64,000 nt of DNA from Salisapilia sapeloensis (lineage: Eukaryota > Oomycota > Peronosporomycetes > Peronosporales > Salisapiliaceae), in assembly GCA_023334545.1 (NCBI GenBank), contig JAADVB010000064.1, forward strand, positions 16,411 to 80,410, read 5' to 3'. The notes below the pieces were generated by a model, which was not told where the DNA came from, did no database searches, and saw nothing but the letters and a program-made list of their open reading frames with translations. Both the position numbers and the translations under genes were made by a program. Below are positions 34,169 through 45,371 of this stretch, in pieces. Position 1 is the first letter of the stretch. Each line of letters opens with the position of its first letter.

Positions 34169-35731
34169 ATGGAACGGAAGATGCAAGCCGGACCGTTTTC
34201 ATCCATTGAGCTTCTGCAGGAAGACAAGGACCAATACAAGGCCATCGTGCTTGCCGTCATCTATGACACCTTGCTCAGATACAATCAATACCAACAAGCA
34301 GGTTCCGTCGTGAACAAGTTCGAATGGAAACACTTTTACTCGCAAAGTGGCATGGAGTTTTACTCGGAACGGAACTCGGTCTTAAGAGAAAAACGACGAA
34401 AATACTCGGCAGATAAGGTCGCCTACGCTCCCGTCCAAGTGCTTGGATTGACAAACTATACGGGCGACCTGGACTCGGTCATGTTCGGCATGAACCGGCA
34501 TGACATCGCAGCGAACTTACAAGTCTACAGAAACGGTGAAACGGACATTAAATGCATTCAACGCCTCGCAGTAGTCGAAAGCCCAACCGTAGAGCAGCCG
34601 TATCGTTCTACTGGGCTCTATTGGCTCTTAAAGTACATTCCGTACCAGCCAAGTGCGATCGTGAAGCCGCGTGACCTGTTCGTCGTGATTTCCACTGGTA
34701 TGCTCCTGTTAGAAGATGGCGAGCGACTAGGTTACTACGTCGCCCACTCCGTCTCTTACCCAGGCACAGAGATTATCTCTTGCAATAACGCCGTCCGAGC
34801 ACGGATGTCCCATTGCACGCTCTTCCGACAAACGAGTGAGAACAACGTTCAGTCCTATAGCATTGCGTACCAAGAAGGCAATGGTCGCATCTTGGACAAA
34901 ATCGTCGCTTTTACTGGTGCTGATGCACTCCGGGTCGTTTGTGGTCCGCTGATCTCAGCACAGGAAAAGAAGATTCTCTGGGCTATTCGACGTCATAACT
35001 ACGTCCAAGGGAGAAAGACAACAACTGATGCTAGCGATAAGGAGATCAAGAGCGGGGAGTGCCAGATCTGTCAAAGGTCGTTGTCTACGTTCCGCAAGGC
35101 CAAGATGTGCAATGTATGTGATGCGTACGCGTGCTCTAGTTGTATAGCCTCCCGTGATATAGCCGCTCACGTACCTCCCCGTTCCTTGCGCACGATTAAA
35201 ACTTACGTGTGCAAGCATTGCGTCATAAGAATAAATCATGAGAGCGCATACCAAGTGGCATGTGCAGAAATCTTGGCCGGCAGGTTCGATGAAAGCCGCG
35301 AAGAATGCGGCTTCGACTGGCCGGACTTTGAAAACTTTGATGAAGGACTTGTACCGGAGAGACGCACATGTGCTGGTGAGGACGTGATAAAGATCATTAG
35401 CGCGACAGAAAGAGCTAGCGAAGCCTTGACGCTCAGTATGGGCGGCTCACCAAAACACACCACATCTACCCTATATGGAGGAATGTCGAGTACTTCGTCG
35501 GACAGTGGATTCTCTTCATCATCGATGAGTGGGTTCTCTTCATCGTTTTCAAGTGGATCGTTTTCATCGTCGATGAGTGGATCATTTTCCAATCTCATGG
35601 AAGACATGCTGAGTGCTATGAACATGCCAGGTACTACAAATACCGAAATGGAAAAATCGCAGGAAGTCTGGGATGAAATGACCCAGTACTTCGTATCGCA
35701 AGCGAAAGGACGCTTTCGCAGTCAGACGTAG
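34169..35731 (+). CDS. START-like/FYVE-like protein, paralogue 2
   Basis: A 520-aa frame from ATG 34169 (MERKMQAGPFSSIELL). It aligns with the gene at 30093-31634 throughout: QVLGLTNYTGDLDSVMFG, GYYVAHSVSYP, RMSHCTLFRQTSE, then the zinc finger from about residue 298 with CQIC, CNVC, CSSC and CKHC, again without an HHCR box. Its own feature is a low-complexity Ser/Gly tail (about residues 430-480) made of short FSSSMSG-like units. Tandem paralogy with its neighbour suggests local duplication followed by divergence of tails. Single exon. The frame also continues upstream from a GTG at 34127, but ATG 34169 is the natural start. Confidence 0.75.
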   Translation: MERKMQAGPFSSIELLQEDKDQYKAIVLAVIYDTLLRYNQYQQAGSVVNKFEWKHFYSQSGMEFYSERNSVLREKRRKYSADKVAYAPVQVLGLTNYTGDLDSVMFGMNRHDIAANLQVYRNGETDIKCIQRLAVVESPTVEQPYRSTGLYWLLKYIPYQPSAIVKPRDLFVVISTGMLLLEDGERLGYYVAHSVSYPGTEIISCNNAVRARMSHCTLFRQTSENNVQSYSIAYQEGNGRILDKIVAFTGADALRVVCGPLISAQEKKILWAIRRHNYVQGRKTTTDASDKEIKSGECQICQRSLSTFRKAKMCNVCDAYACSSCIASRDIAAHVPPRSLRTIKTYVCKHCVIRINHESAYQVACAEILAGRFDESREECGFDWPDFENFDEGLVPERRTCAGEDVIKIISATERASEALTLSMGGSPKHTTSTLYGGMSSTSSDSGFSSSSMSGFSSSFSSGSFSSSMSGSFSNLMEDMLSAMNMPGTTNTEMEKSQEVWDEMTQYFVSQAKGRFRSQT

Positions 35732-37588
35732 TCTCCAGTACTTTCGATGGACAAAATAGTATGGACAGGGTTTCATGGAAATCAAAATGAATAAGCGAAT
35801 TGCTGTAAGTTGTCTTTATATTTCTGATGTACTAGGAAATCATGGATGTAAACAAGAGCTGCATAAGTTTATCGTACACGACCAAAGTACCTCTTAGCTT
35901 CGGTAAAAAGAAATTCTTGGATCCATGACCAAATGGACACGATAACTACGTGACCTGGATATAAGAAGCAATGCCCTCCGTGAAAAGAATATCCATATTT
36001 TTTAGCCCGAATGCCTGTCGTTATACTTTGCTCACATAGAAGCCACTGGCCAGATAAGTTAAAGTAGAGTAGTTGTAAACAGATCGAGGATATGAATTGC
36101 CACTAAATCGGTCGACGAGGTAGAGCAAATACATTCGTCACGATATACTTTTTATCTTAGCATGTTTTAAGCAGCGAGATTGGTAGCAATTCAAAAATCA
36201 AGCCGTGGCGAGAACGCGACCTTGCGTAGGTTTGCCCTAAGTCAAAGTCGACACCCCTGAGGAACATAGCACGGTGGTATATGAAGGCGGTGTACTAGAT
36301 AAATATAAAAGCACTAATCTTAGAACTATTTCCGCATTGTGCAGCTTGCTGGTATACAAACTGAAAACAAGGCTTGTACCAGGCCCAATAGATACGAACG
36401 CGATCAAATGCTTCTCTTCGCTATGTACATACTACGTATGCGCATTCGTTGGAAAAGCGCTACCTGTCTTGTTCTTGTCATTAGATCCAGATCCTAGCCG
36501 ATCATCCGGATCATGACATCAGTGCTCATCGTGCAGCTCCTATCTTGGATGCTACCCGAACTGTTATTTGTGCATGCAAAGATTGGACTGCTAAACTACG
36601 ATGCAACTCCAAATCCGTCCGTACAACACATTATACATGCTTAGAAGTATGAGGTGACAACATTAGCTATCAAAGCTTCCACAGGTGGTGGGTAAGCGTG
36701 AATAAAGCAGCAGCGTGCGCTGATTTCTTGAGAAATCTAAGTGTTTAACCACTACTGCGATAATCGACTTCTTTTGCTTCGCGCGTAGATCTGGATCGTT
36801 CCAATCCATAAACTGCAGCCGACATGAAGATGTGATCGGTTTCAAGTGGCTACGGACCGTACACGAGACGGTGCAAACTGACTAATGGTACCACTGTTTA
36901 GACACAAACTTTTCGTCAGTGACAATCACTCTGTCATTGTCGAGCTGCTTTGTTGGTCGTTCGTCGAAAGCACACAAGCTCCATCATAATCTAGTAGCTG
37001 AGGGATAAACACGAATGAGGTGTTTAAAGTACAAAAGGGCCGCTTGTACAAGGTTTGATAAGTAATATACCATCAGAAACAGAGAACTGTATATGGTATT
37101 TCTCCTCCATCATCTCCCTCGTTAAAATTTGCAAATGCAGAAATGAAATCAAAATCAGTTTTAATGTAACACTCCTTCAGTATAGAATTCTCCCACTTCC
37201 CTGTTGTACTTCTTTACAAATCTTATCATAGTAAATTTCGTGAAGGTTATGGTAAGTTGGACCAAAAAAAGTATATTACTGCGGAACTTCTTATCATGGA
37301 CCTGCTATCCAATCATCCTATTCACGCGAACCGACATTGTATCAGCAATTTAAAACACCCGCGTGGTTGGCCAGCTTGGATTACCATTATAATTATACCA
37401 AACATGGCTCGTCGACGCCAATAAGCACGCTTCCAGCTTAAAGACTGTCTTCCATCATCCAATCTCCAACCAACACAGTGTTTATAGAGTTTACTTTCCT
37501 GTAGTGGTAAACAAATAAACCGAAAGCTCTTGCTGCCTTCAAAATACTTTAAACAACCAAAAACTCTTCACTACGCAGTTTCTACGGA
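35732..37588. other. Intergenic, no supported gene
   Basis: AT-rich, only short frames (e.g. 36274-36516) without motifs. Confidence 0.45.
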
Positions 37589-40500
37589 TTAAAAGATATC
37601 TTTGAAGACTTCGTTCGCTACCTGCTCCCAAGTTTCCATCTGGTGCACTTGAGGATAGTAGTGGCACATGGATTGAACTGCTCGGCTCGGATGCAGCAGC
37701 AAAACTCGAAGCAGTCGTTGTCTTTGCTCACCCGGTGATCTGGCTATATCCAGTTTCAAGTATTCTTGCCAGTAGGTCGATGACATCACCTTCTTCCACA
37801 GCTCTGCGTCACCATGCTACAAGAGAGATAGTAAGTACACCCTATTTCTTCATGATACAGTATGAAACTTACCAGAGCAGAGAAAAACACCGGAATGAGA
37901 TCAAAGATCGGATCCCCGCTCTTGCTGTCTGCCAAGTCGATGATTTTACAAGGTGTCCACTGCACGTCTTCCACGATAAATTCTTCTTCTTCTGTATTCG
38001 TTTCGTCATCCGAGTCGGAATCATCCTCGGATTCAGACTCCAATGGCTCACCTGACAACCTCCCAAGTACGTTCTCATCGGTCAAATCACCATGCAAAAA
38101 GGTTGGTTTCTTTTGCTGATAAAAGGTCGGCAACAAGTGCTGGATGACGTCATCCTCTGTCGGATTCGGCAAAAATTGTTCCAAGTTACCAAGCAAAGCG
38201 CCTGGCAGTACGTTCATGTTCATGTGAAAGGCAAGACTACGTCGCAACTGACGCACGAAGTAGTCGACGTACCACTCCCATTCTGCTTTCGAGTGTCCAT
38301 ACAAACCTTCGCCAGTCACACGAATAGATGCTAGCGATGGGAAAACGGATTGCCCATAGAAATTGGCCAATTGATGCCAGCTAGAAGCGCCCATGCCTTT
38401 CTTCCTGTTTAGAAGATGACGCAATCCGACGTCCTCTTTGTCAAAGTCCAGGACAAGGTACGGCCACCGCCATCCCAATTCGTTGGACGACGGATAGACT
38501 GTCGTATATGGATCCAAGACACCTATGCCGAGACATTTCGGAAACATTGGAGATTGACAAGTCGCTTCATAACCACCCACCTCCGTTCGATACGGTTCTT
38601 CCATTGCCGTTCGAAGTGCAACTTGATGCTTTAGATCTTGAACTTCGATCGTCGACCGTTTCTGTTTCTTGCTTTTGCGTTTCGTGGCGTCATCCAAGGA
38701 AGGAAACAAATACTCTTGGAGGTCAAATTCCCCATAGCCAGTATTGTACATACTGTAGAATTTAACCAAGAACTTATCGTCCACGACGTAAACAGGATTT
38801 GCTCGAGACGTCATGGACTTGACTCGACTACTTTTTACTTTGTTGCCGCCTAGATGATGCTTTTTGCTGATCCGACGAAGCGCATCGATCCAGTAGTCGG
38901 CAATATGGAACGTGTCCGTGTACATAGACTCTTGCATGAACCCTTCGTGAAGAGGCGTCTGGACACAGTCCATTACCTGCAAGATATCTTTCCGATGCCG
39001 CATCTTTCTACAAAAGTGACGAAGAAACTCCAGCTCCTGATGACGTACCATATCTTCGCCAAATCGCCATAGATTCGTATGATCCACAAAGTTCTGTGTA
39101 ACTGCTACAGTTTCGTCTAGATTGAGCACCATGTGCCACCACCCGCTAGGCACGTAGATCGTTTCCCCCGGACCCTGGATAACTTCATACGGCTTATCAG
39201 AGGGCTGAAGGGTCGGATAGATCTCAAGGTACCAGAGCAATGACGTCATGTCCAGAGCGGAATAATCTTCAGAGTTACCCTTTACATACTGCTTGTTTCC
39301 TGGTGGAGGATGGTCTGGCGGATACAAGGCCCATCGCTTGTGACCGCTGATGAGCGAGTTCCACGCGGATGTACCTGATGGATCTGTATGCCACGGAGCA
39401 CCAGAGCGCTGTGGGCCGATGACCACCCAACGAAAATCTGGTCGGCTCGGTTTCTTCACGTCCGACGCTTCAGTTTCTATAGAGTCATCGATCGTAGAAA
39501 GAAAATCTTCGGGAAATATTTGAAGTGAGTTGACGTTGTACTCGCTTAACATTTCCGGAAACTTTTCTCCAAAGCGAGGGTCGAAGATGTACAGCGGTGT
39601 CTCATCGTTTTGAGCTCGAGCGTAGTGAAAGTAATTGCTAAAATGCATATGTGTGGACTTTTCTGCATTCCGAAAATCAAGGTTATGCGTCAGTCGGAGC
39701 ATCTTGTCAGAATGGGCGCGGGTAGCCAGATTTGCCAACGTCCACTGTATGATATAGAGTAAGCTTAAAACGCTATCTATACGTGCAAAAACAAACGTAC
39801 GTTTTGCATCGCTGGCCATTGATCAATGGCGTTCTGGAGAATAAAGGGAACCCGCGCATATCGCCTATTAGCCAGCATGAGATGTGTTTGAGTCAGGTCG
39901 CTACACCATGCTTACGAGTAAAAAGCAGTTGCATCGAAATTCTGTACGTCGATGCGGGCAAGTCGCTTATCACCGATCTGAGTAAAGTCTGCCAAGTCCA
40001 TGTGACAACGTATCCAACGGCGGTATAAGAAATCTGATGCGAAGGAACGCATGGGTTTCACGGTTGTCAGCCTCCCATAGTCCACGTGCAAAGGTAGCTC
40101 GCCGGTAGGAAAAAATGTCGCAGCTCTCCAGGAGCCACGAAAAGTAAAGTTGCCGTTATGTAACCTCAGGCAATGCGCCATCCAAAGTGGCTCTTCCCTC
40201 GAGAAGACATAGAGCACTGGGTTCATGTCAGTTTGGGGGCAATATAAAGCCAGAATCATGCTTGCTACCTGAATTGACTTGAGACACTGTTAGCAAGTCA
40301 CGTTCGTCCAGAAAGAGTGTCCAATAAGCAATGAGTTCGTCTTGCAGGCGTGCAAAGGCGCTCCCTTGCAACGATGGCTGCATCCTGGATCTAAATTTGT
40401 TTATGTTGTTTTCGTACTTTAATGAAATGGCATCTGGAGGTAGACGTAGACTGGCAAATGACGAATTGGGGTACATTAGTTTGCAAAGGTCCATGCTGAT

Positions 40501-40644
40501 TCGATTTCGCAGGTATCCGCCTGCTTTGCAAATTCGGCCTATCAGGGAAAGCCGCTCGTCATCGATGATGGGCATGTTTACCCAATCAGAACGCGTGCAC
40601 GTCACTTGAGTTTTGTATGGGGGTGGTAGAGACCGTCGTTTCAT
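37589..40644 (-). CDS. F-box-like/JmjC (JMJD6-like)/phosphotransferase-like fusion protein
   Basis: Five exons join in frame: 40269-40644, 39916-40216, 39801-39864, 37873-39744 and 37589-37816. The protein is about 940 aa. An F-box-like segment (LDERDLLTVSQVNSVLYVF) leads into a JMJD6-like cupin: PFILQNAIDQWPAM, then GAPWHTDPSGTSAWNSLISG (His and Asp of the iron triad) and YVPSGWWHMVLNL (third His). After a basic linker (KRKSKKQKRS) comes a region with phosphotransferase/kinase-like motifs: FLHGDLTDENVLG (HxDxxxxN-type catalytic loop) and CKIIDLADSKSGDPIFDL (metal-binding Asp), as in aminoglycoside phosphotransferase-fold proteins. JmjC proteins are Fe(II)/2-oxoglutarate hydroxylases or demethylases; the second part may phosphorylate a small molecule or protein. 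The acidic SESEDDSDSDDETNTEEEE run lies between those two motifs. Start is MKRRSLPPP at 40644; the frame continues upstream to 40755. Confidence 0.8.
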
Positions 40645-40734
40645 GGCATTTGGAAATTGTCTCCAACGAAAGTACCTAGAGGCGCAGGTACGAACATACA
40701 AACAAATCGCTGCTCCGATTAAAATAGAGTGTCC

Positions 40735-41913
40735 ATGATCGATTCTCGGATGCAAATATCTGCAATTTGCGGGTCAGCGGAAGACCACTCGCCTTCAATG
40801 AGCTCATCATACTCTACCTTCACGCTGGCACCCGCGGCATCGACACCGACATCGATCCCCCGACAGACGACGAGCGATCCTTCCAATACAGAAACTAGGT
40901 CACAACCATCACTCCCGAGCATCCGAGAGCTCCCCGCGTGGAACGTGCCTCCATCGTCGCTCGACCCGCGTCTCCCGCCCGCACCCACGCTATCCGTACC
41001 AGGCCGAGCCCAACCCTTGCAGCAATTTTCTCCACCGAAATTTTCCATTCGCCATATTGTGAATGACGCGCAGGAGGTTGCTCCAACTGGTGCAACATCT
41101 TCTTCACTGGCTTTACCGCCGTCCGGGGACTCTAGGTCCGCGAAGAATGAGAGCAAGGCCGCCAAGTCCAAGCGCAAGAACCGCAAGATGTCCAACAGTG
41201 AGCGTGGGAAACTATATCGTTCCCGTCGAAAAAGCTATGTTCAGACGCTGGAGCAGCAGGTGGAGCGACTTCGCGATGAAGTCGCTGGCCTGCAACTTCA
41301 ACGCACGCAGTCCACCTCTTCTCAAGTGCCGCGAGACGTTGACGTCTTCTCCTCGGCACTTGCAAAGACAGTCCACGAGTACTTTAAAGTGTTCGAGCAC
41401 GGTGTCACAGTATTCCGTAACAATGCCTCGATCCATCATTTTGACGTCGTCACCAGCAACAGACAAGCTTCTTTCCTGCAGACACTCGTGTCTCCAGACT
41501 TGTTTCACAATAGCAGCATCGGCATCCAGAACCTCCTTCTCCAGTGGGAACGCTACTGCATGTTCCACCGGAACCTCGTGTACAAAATGAACAATTTGCG
41601 TATTATCCCAGGGAGCCCAGAGCCTGCTGTCGTTGCACGCGCCGGGCTCATGGTTGAGTACACCATTGATACCATCCGTAACCTGTTTCCGCATGTGATG
41701 GAGGATCCGGAGCTGACGCAAGATCTCGTCGGCTTGCAGGTGGAGTACGAAGTGGACAATTGGTTCTTCTTTGGGGAAGACGGCCGAATCGTTCGTTTCA
41801 TCACGGATGTCGGCTTATCGAACGGTCTAGTACGAGCTTTGGGGAGCATCCAAAAAGCGCTGCATGTGGTCGATGGGGCTAAGTACGCGAGCGATGGCAC
41901 TATCCAAGTTTAA
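40735..41913 (+). CDS. bZIP transcription factor, oomycete type
   Basis: A 392-aa frame from ATG 40735. The N-terminus is Ser/Pro-rich. The basic region (KNRKMSNSERGKLYRSRRK, about residues 147-165) is followed by a leucine zipper (YVQTLEQQVERLRDEVAGL). Counted from the zipper, the invariant Asn and the Arg eight residues later are both present, but the usual paired Ala are Arg-Gly and the Cys/Ser before Arg is Tyr. The C-terminal 190 residues form a conserved domain (NNASIHHFDVV; GLMVEYTIDTIRNLFPHVM; NWFFFGEDGRIVRF) common in oomycete bZIPs and possibly of NTF2-like fold. It is divergent from the JmjC gene: start codons at 40644 and 40735, 90 bp apart. Target genes cannot be inferred. Confidence 0.8.
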   Translation: MIDSRMQISAICGSAEDHSPSMSSSYSTFTLAPAASTPTSIPRQTTSDPSNTETRSQPSLPSIRELPAWNVPPSSLDPRLPPAPTLSVPGRAQPLQQFSPPKFSIRHIVNDAQEVAPTGATSSSLALPPSGDSRSAKNESKAAKSKRKNRKMSNSERGKLYRSRRKSYVQTLEQQVERLRDEVAGLQLQRTQSTSSQVPRDVDVFSSALAKTVHEYFKVFEHGVTVFRNNASIHHFDVVTSNRQASFLQTLVSPDLFHNSSIGIQNLLLQWERYCMFHRNLVYKMNNLRIIPGSPEPAVVARAGLMVEYTIDTIRNLFPHVMEDPELTQDLVGLQVEYEVDNWFFFGEDGRIVRFITDVGLSNGLVRALGSIQKALHVVDGAKYASDGTIQV

Positions 41914-42856
41914 CTTGTTTCGAAAGAGACATACCCTTGTCCATGTACAAAAGAAATACACCAAATATACTTTTTTCGTCAGTGTTAGCTTCCGGCATCA
42001 TCCTTGTCTGACGCATATCCGGGGTATAAAGCCGTTGTCCATAAATGATACGAAGGCAAGCATATTTTCCTTTTGTTAATGGCTTGTATGCCCGCTAGAT
42101 ATGGAAAAATCTTGTTCGCGGTCTATAGCTACAAGTTGAGTACAGATCTATAGCACCGTCATGAACTCTGTTGTTAGGTGTGGAGGATCTTCATGGCGAT
42201 CCGTGGCTACTGCATTTAGATAGTGCCTTGAAAGTAACTTCAAGAGCGATAGTCTTTGTCCAGCATTTGAGCTGATTTATATTCGATGGGACAAGTGGTA
42301 GAGTAAAATCTTGGAAGAAATATTAAAAAGGAGAGGAAAGACAAATGCGGATGCTATGTCATGTATGTAATTAATACTCACCAGACCTGCTTGAAAAGAA
42401 GCAATAGAGATAAAGTTTTAAACGCATCATCTCTACCGAGACCATTTACGTAAAAATAGCTTGTGGTTGGTTGCTCGTGTCAACAAAAGAAATTTTTCGA
42501 TCGCGTATAAAAAGCTGTAGCGGCGGAAACGCGAATGAAATCGGGGGCAGAGATCATGAAAATGTTGCTCGAAGCAGAAGACAACAAGTCGATAGGACCA
42601 AACGCCGCGATCCGTATGCATCAGCCAATGTAATGATCACCTGTATTTTGAAGCAACTTCTATAAACATCAATGAACTCGGCTTGATTTGGTCCGTAAAA
42701 CCGTATTGCATCCGTCCGAAAAATGTGATGCTATTAAATATGAGAGGCATAGTCGGGTCGAATAAAAGGATGTGCCGGACAGTTCCCGGTATCTCGCTGT
42801 AAACTGGCTTGTAGGCTTCATTCCTGTCATCATCGGAAGACCGTCACAAGATCGCA
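41914..42856. other. Intergenic between two bZIP genes
   Basis: No supported gene. The promoter of the bZIP gene at 42857 must lie at its end. Confidence 0.45.
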
Positions 42857-44184
42857 ATGAGCACGACATCGACAGCCGCAGAAGAAGAAAAGAAAGAGGC
42901 ACAGAAGCTCAAGCGTAATGAACGTGACCGCCGACTTAGCCAGCTCAAACGCGTACGTTTCTACTAGCTCCAATACCTAGTCGTGCACCATTGCATTGAC
43001 CCTTGAATATGGGTCTTTCTTCATGAACAGCAATGGCTTCTAATAATGCATGTACCCAAGTTACTCAGTAACAAATGTAGGACAAGATGAAACAGATGAG
43101 GCAACAAGTCAAGGCCTTGGAGCAGCAGAAAGCCAAACTTTTAAGTGATGCCTCGTCCGTTAACAACCAGACAGACGAAGACAGCGCGTCCGGTTCACCA
43201 GTCGCACACAATCTTTCTACCCAAACGTTGCTTTTCGATGAAGATTTACAAGAACGGAAACGTCAGTTTGTAGCGTTGACGGATGAATTGGAATCCTTGC
43301 GAAAGGAAAACGCAGATCTAACGCATCAATTGCGTCAGGTCGACCGTTTCTATGGCTCTATCCAAGCATTCTTGTTCGAATTCAACCCGGAATTGGCACA
43401 GACACAACCTGAAGATGAGGATGATGACATTTATGCACCACAGCTCACGACAGCTGAGAAACGTCAGCAAGTGTATGCCAACTTCACTCCGCTCGATCCA
43501 GAGCAAATCACTGTGTTCGCGAACCAAGCCATCCACTCCGTCATCAATGCCCGTTTACGCCATGAAAGAAACTACGAGTGCGACAGCAGTTACCAACAGG
43601 TACATGTTTTTGGATTCAACGTGTCCAAGCGTCGAGATGGCGCAGCCTTCACTTTTAGTATCAAGAAGCACCTGCCAATGGCGCCGTATGAATCGACTGC
43701 TTTTTGTATGTGGCAGGTGCTCATGAACCACTCGCTCATGACACGACTGCTACCGCCGCTACTTTCTTGCGAGTTCCGCGTATTGCAGCAACTTGGGGAC
43801 AACCTCTGGATTATCGATCGTCGAACTGTGGACAAGCAGCGGCAGAGACTCGGAGATACCAAGTACGCGATCCGAACAATCTACCTCTTATCCAGGGTCG
43901 AATTCGAAAGCTCAGATAAAGTTCTTTTCATCATGAAAACGCTCGACTTTCTCAACGGTGGGAATGTCACGCTAGAGCCGGAAGAGCTGTGGGCACATAA
44001 CTTTTACTGGTATTGGGTGGAACGTAGCGACGACCCTCGTGGCGGGTCCAACGTTGAGTTTGGGGGAAGCGTTCGATATGTTGCCGATCGAGAGGACATT
44101 GCCATCAGTTGGATGGCAGAGCTGGTATGCATTGCCGTTCGGTGGGAATCAACGTTTGTGTCCCCCATTCTCCTACAACAGTAA
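42857..44184 (+). CDS. bZIP-like protein with START-like domain
   Basis: Two exons. The first, 42857-42952, encodes MSTTSTAAEEEKKEAQ plus the basic stretch KLKRNERDRRLSQLKR. A 128-bp intron (42953-43080) ends at AG, and exon 2 continues DKMKQMRQQVKALEQQ with further helix, so the zipper begins at the junction. The remainder (about residues 130-400) has a START-like layout (HVFGFNVSKRRDGAAFTFSI; AFCMWQVLMNHSLMT; RVEFESSDKVLFIMKTLDFL) and ends near LLQQ. The basic segment lacks the ordinary N-x7-R contacts at the expected spacing. A separate gene at 50518 has its intron at the equivalent place (before DRLKKM). A divergent regulator or non-DNA-binding relative are both possible. Confidence 0.7.
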
Positions 44185-44298
44185 GACAGCCTCTCCCTTT
44201 TCTTTCCTAGTGTCAAAAGCTCAATAAAAAACGCTTTTTTCTATGTCGAATGTATGAAAAAGGATGAAAGACTTGATTTGTGTTCGTAGATCTATCCA

Positions 44299-44751
44299 TT
44301 AATAGACTTTCTGGACTGCTTTCGCCTGGTCCACGAGCTCCTGCACGAGCTCCGATGCACTGTCATTCTCTTTCGAGGCTTTGCTGTTGGTCGTAATGAG
44401 TAAGCAGCTCGTCGGTCGCTTCGACAATGCGCTCGCACCCAGGTCTGCTTTGGACGGTGTGAAGACGTACGGGATGTTGTTGTCTTCGCAAAGCACAGGC
44501 AGGTGAGCGATAACGTCAATAGGACTAATGTCTCCAGCGATGATGCACACGCCCTTCTCTTTCTTCCGAATGGCCTTGACGACCTCTTTCACGCCTCGTC
44601 GAATCACCTTTTTGTTGGCCTTGGACGTCTTCTTCACATTCTTGTACACACGCTTGGTAAGCTTCTTGCTCGCAAGAGGCTGGGAGATGGTCGAGACGTG
44701 CTTAATACGCTCTTCGTATTCTACAGAGGACGATTTCTTGCTCTCAGACAT
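44299..44751 (-). CDS. NHP2: H/ACA ribonucleoprotein subunit NHP2 (L7Ae family)
   Basis: NHP2 is a core protein of H/ACA snoRNPs that guide pseudouridylation of rRNA and snRNA in the nucleolus. From ATG 44751 (MSESKKSSS) the product is 150 aa, the usual family length. The L7Ae core is clear: RRGVKEVVKAIRKKEKGVCI, then IAGDISPIDVIAHLPVLC and PYVFTPSKADLG, with the conserved GDISP, and CLLITT near the end. An in-frame ATG at 44826 would add 25 residues. Single exon. The gene ends 114 bp from the end of the convergent bZIP-like gene. Confidence 0.93.
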   Translation of the reverse strand: MSESKKSSSVEYEERIKHVSTISQPLASKKLTKRVYKNVKKTSKANKKVIRRGVKEVVKAIRKKEKGVCIIAGDISPIDVIAHLPVLCEDNNIPYVFTPSKADLGASALSKRPTSCLLITTNSKASKENDSASELVQELVDQAKAVQKVY

Positions 44752-45371
44752 GCTGGATGAACTTGTGCTTTTTACTTGTCCAAACTTATTGTCTATGAAT
44801 GGAGCAGACGGAGGCTTCGAACGCATACAAAAACTAAATCAATCGTTGTACCGATAATGTACCCTTGAAGGGTCTATGAACTTTAGTCGAGTCTTTCGAA
44901 CCCGCCCACATGTAGAAACATTTTCAACTAGGAAACTCATGCTGCGTTTTGTACTCGCTCGTGTCTTTCGACTATGCGATAGAAATTCTTTTGTCTTAGT
45001 CGACCATAGAGGTAGCTTTATGCAATGAGGCACCCTGTTACCATGAACTGAAAAATTAGAAGACGAATACTAAACCGATGCATTACCCTACGGAATGTTT
45101 GGTTAGACCAAGGCCGTCGAGCAAGTAGCATGGAGAAAGTAGCACTAGAGACGTGTACTTGTGTCATTCGAGCCTTACCTACTAGTCAATATACCTAATA
45201 CGGATTTCATATCTCTCTACACAAGTATTAAATTGATTCCGTTTTCAACAACTACAAAGATAAATAAGTCATTTCTTCACAGAATTTCAAAACGCTTGCA
45301 TTGTTTTCATATCCTCTTCATAAGACTCTCCCAAGCAGCCTAAGAGAACAACTAGCCAAAAGCCTTCAACC
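44752..45371. other. Intergenic, no supported gene
   Basis: NHP2 5' flank (which may extend the reading frame to 44826) and the 3' end of the following protease gene. Nothing else seen. Confidence 0.45.

Noticed and set aside
36274..36516. 80-aa plus-strand frame with hydrophobic middle
   Set aside because: Too short, no homology by eye, AT-rich neighbourhood.
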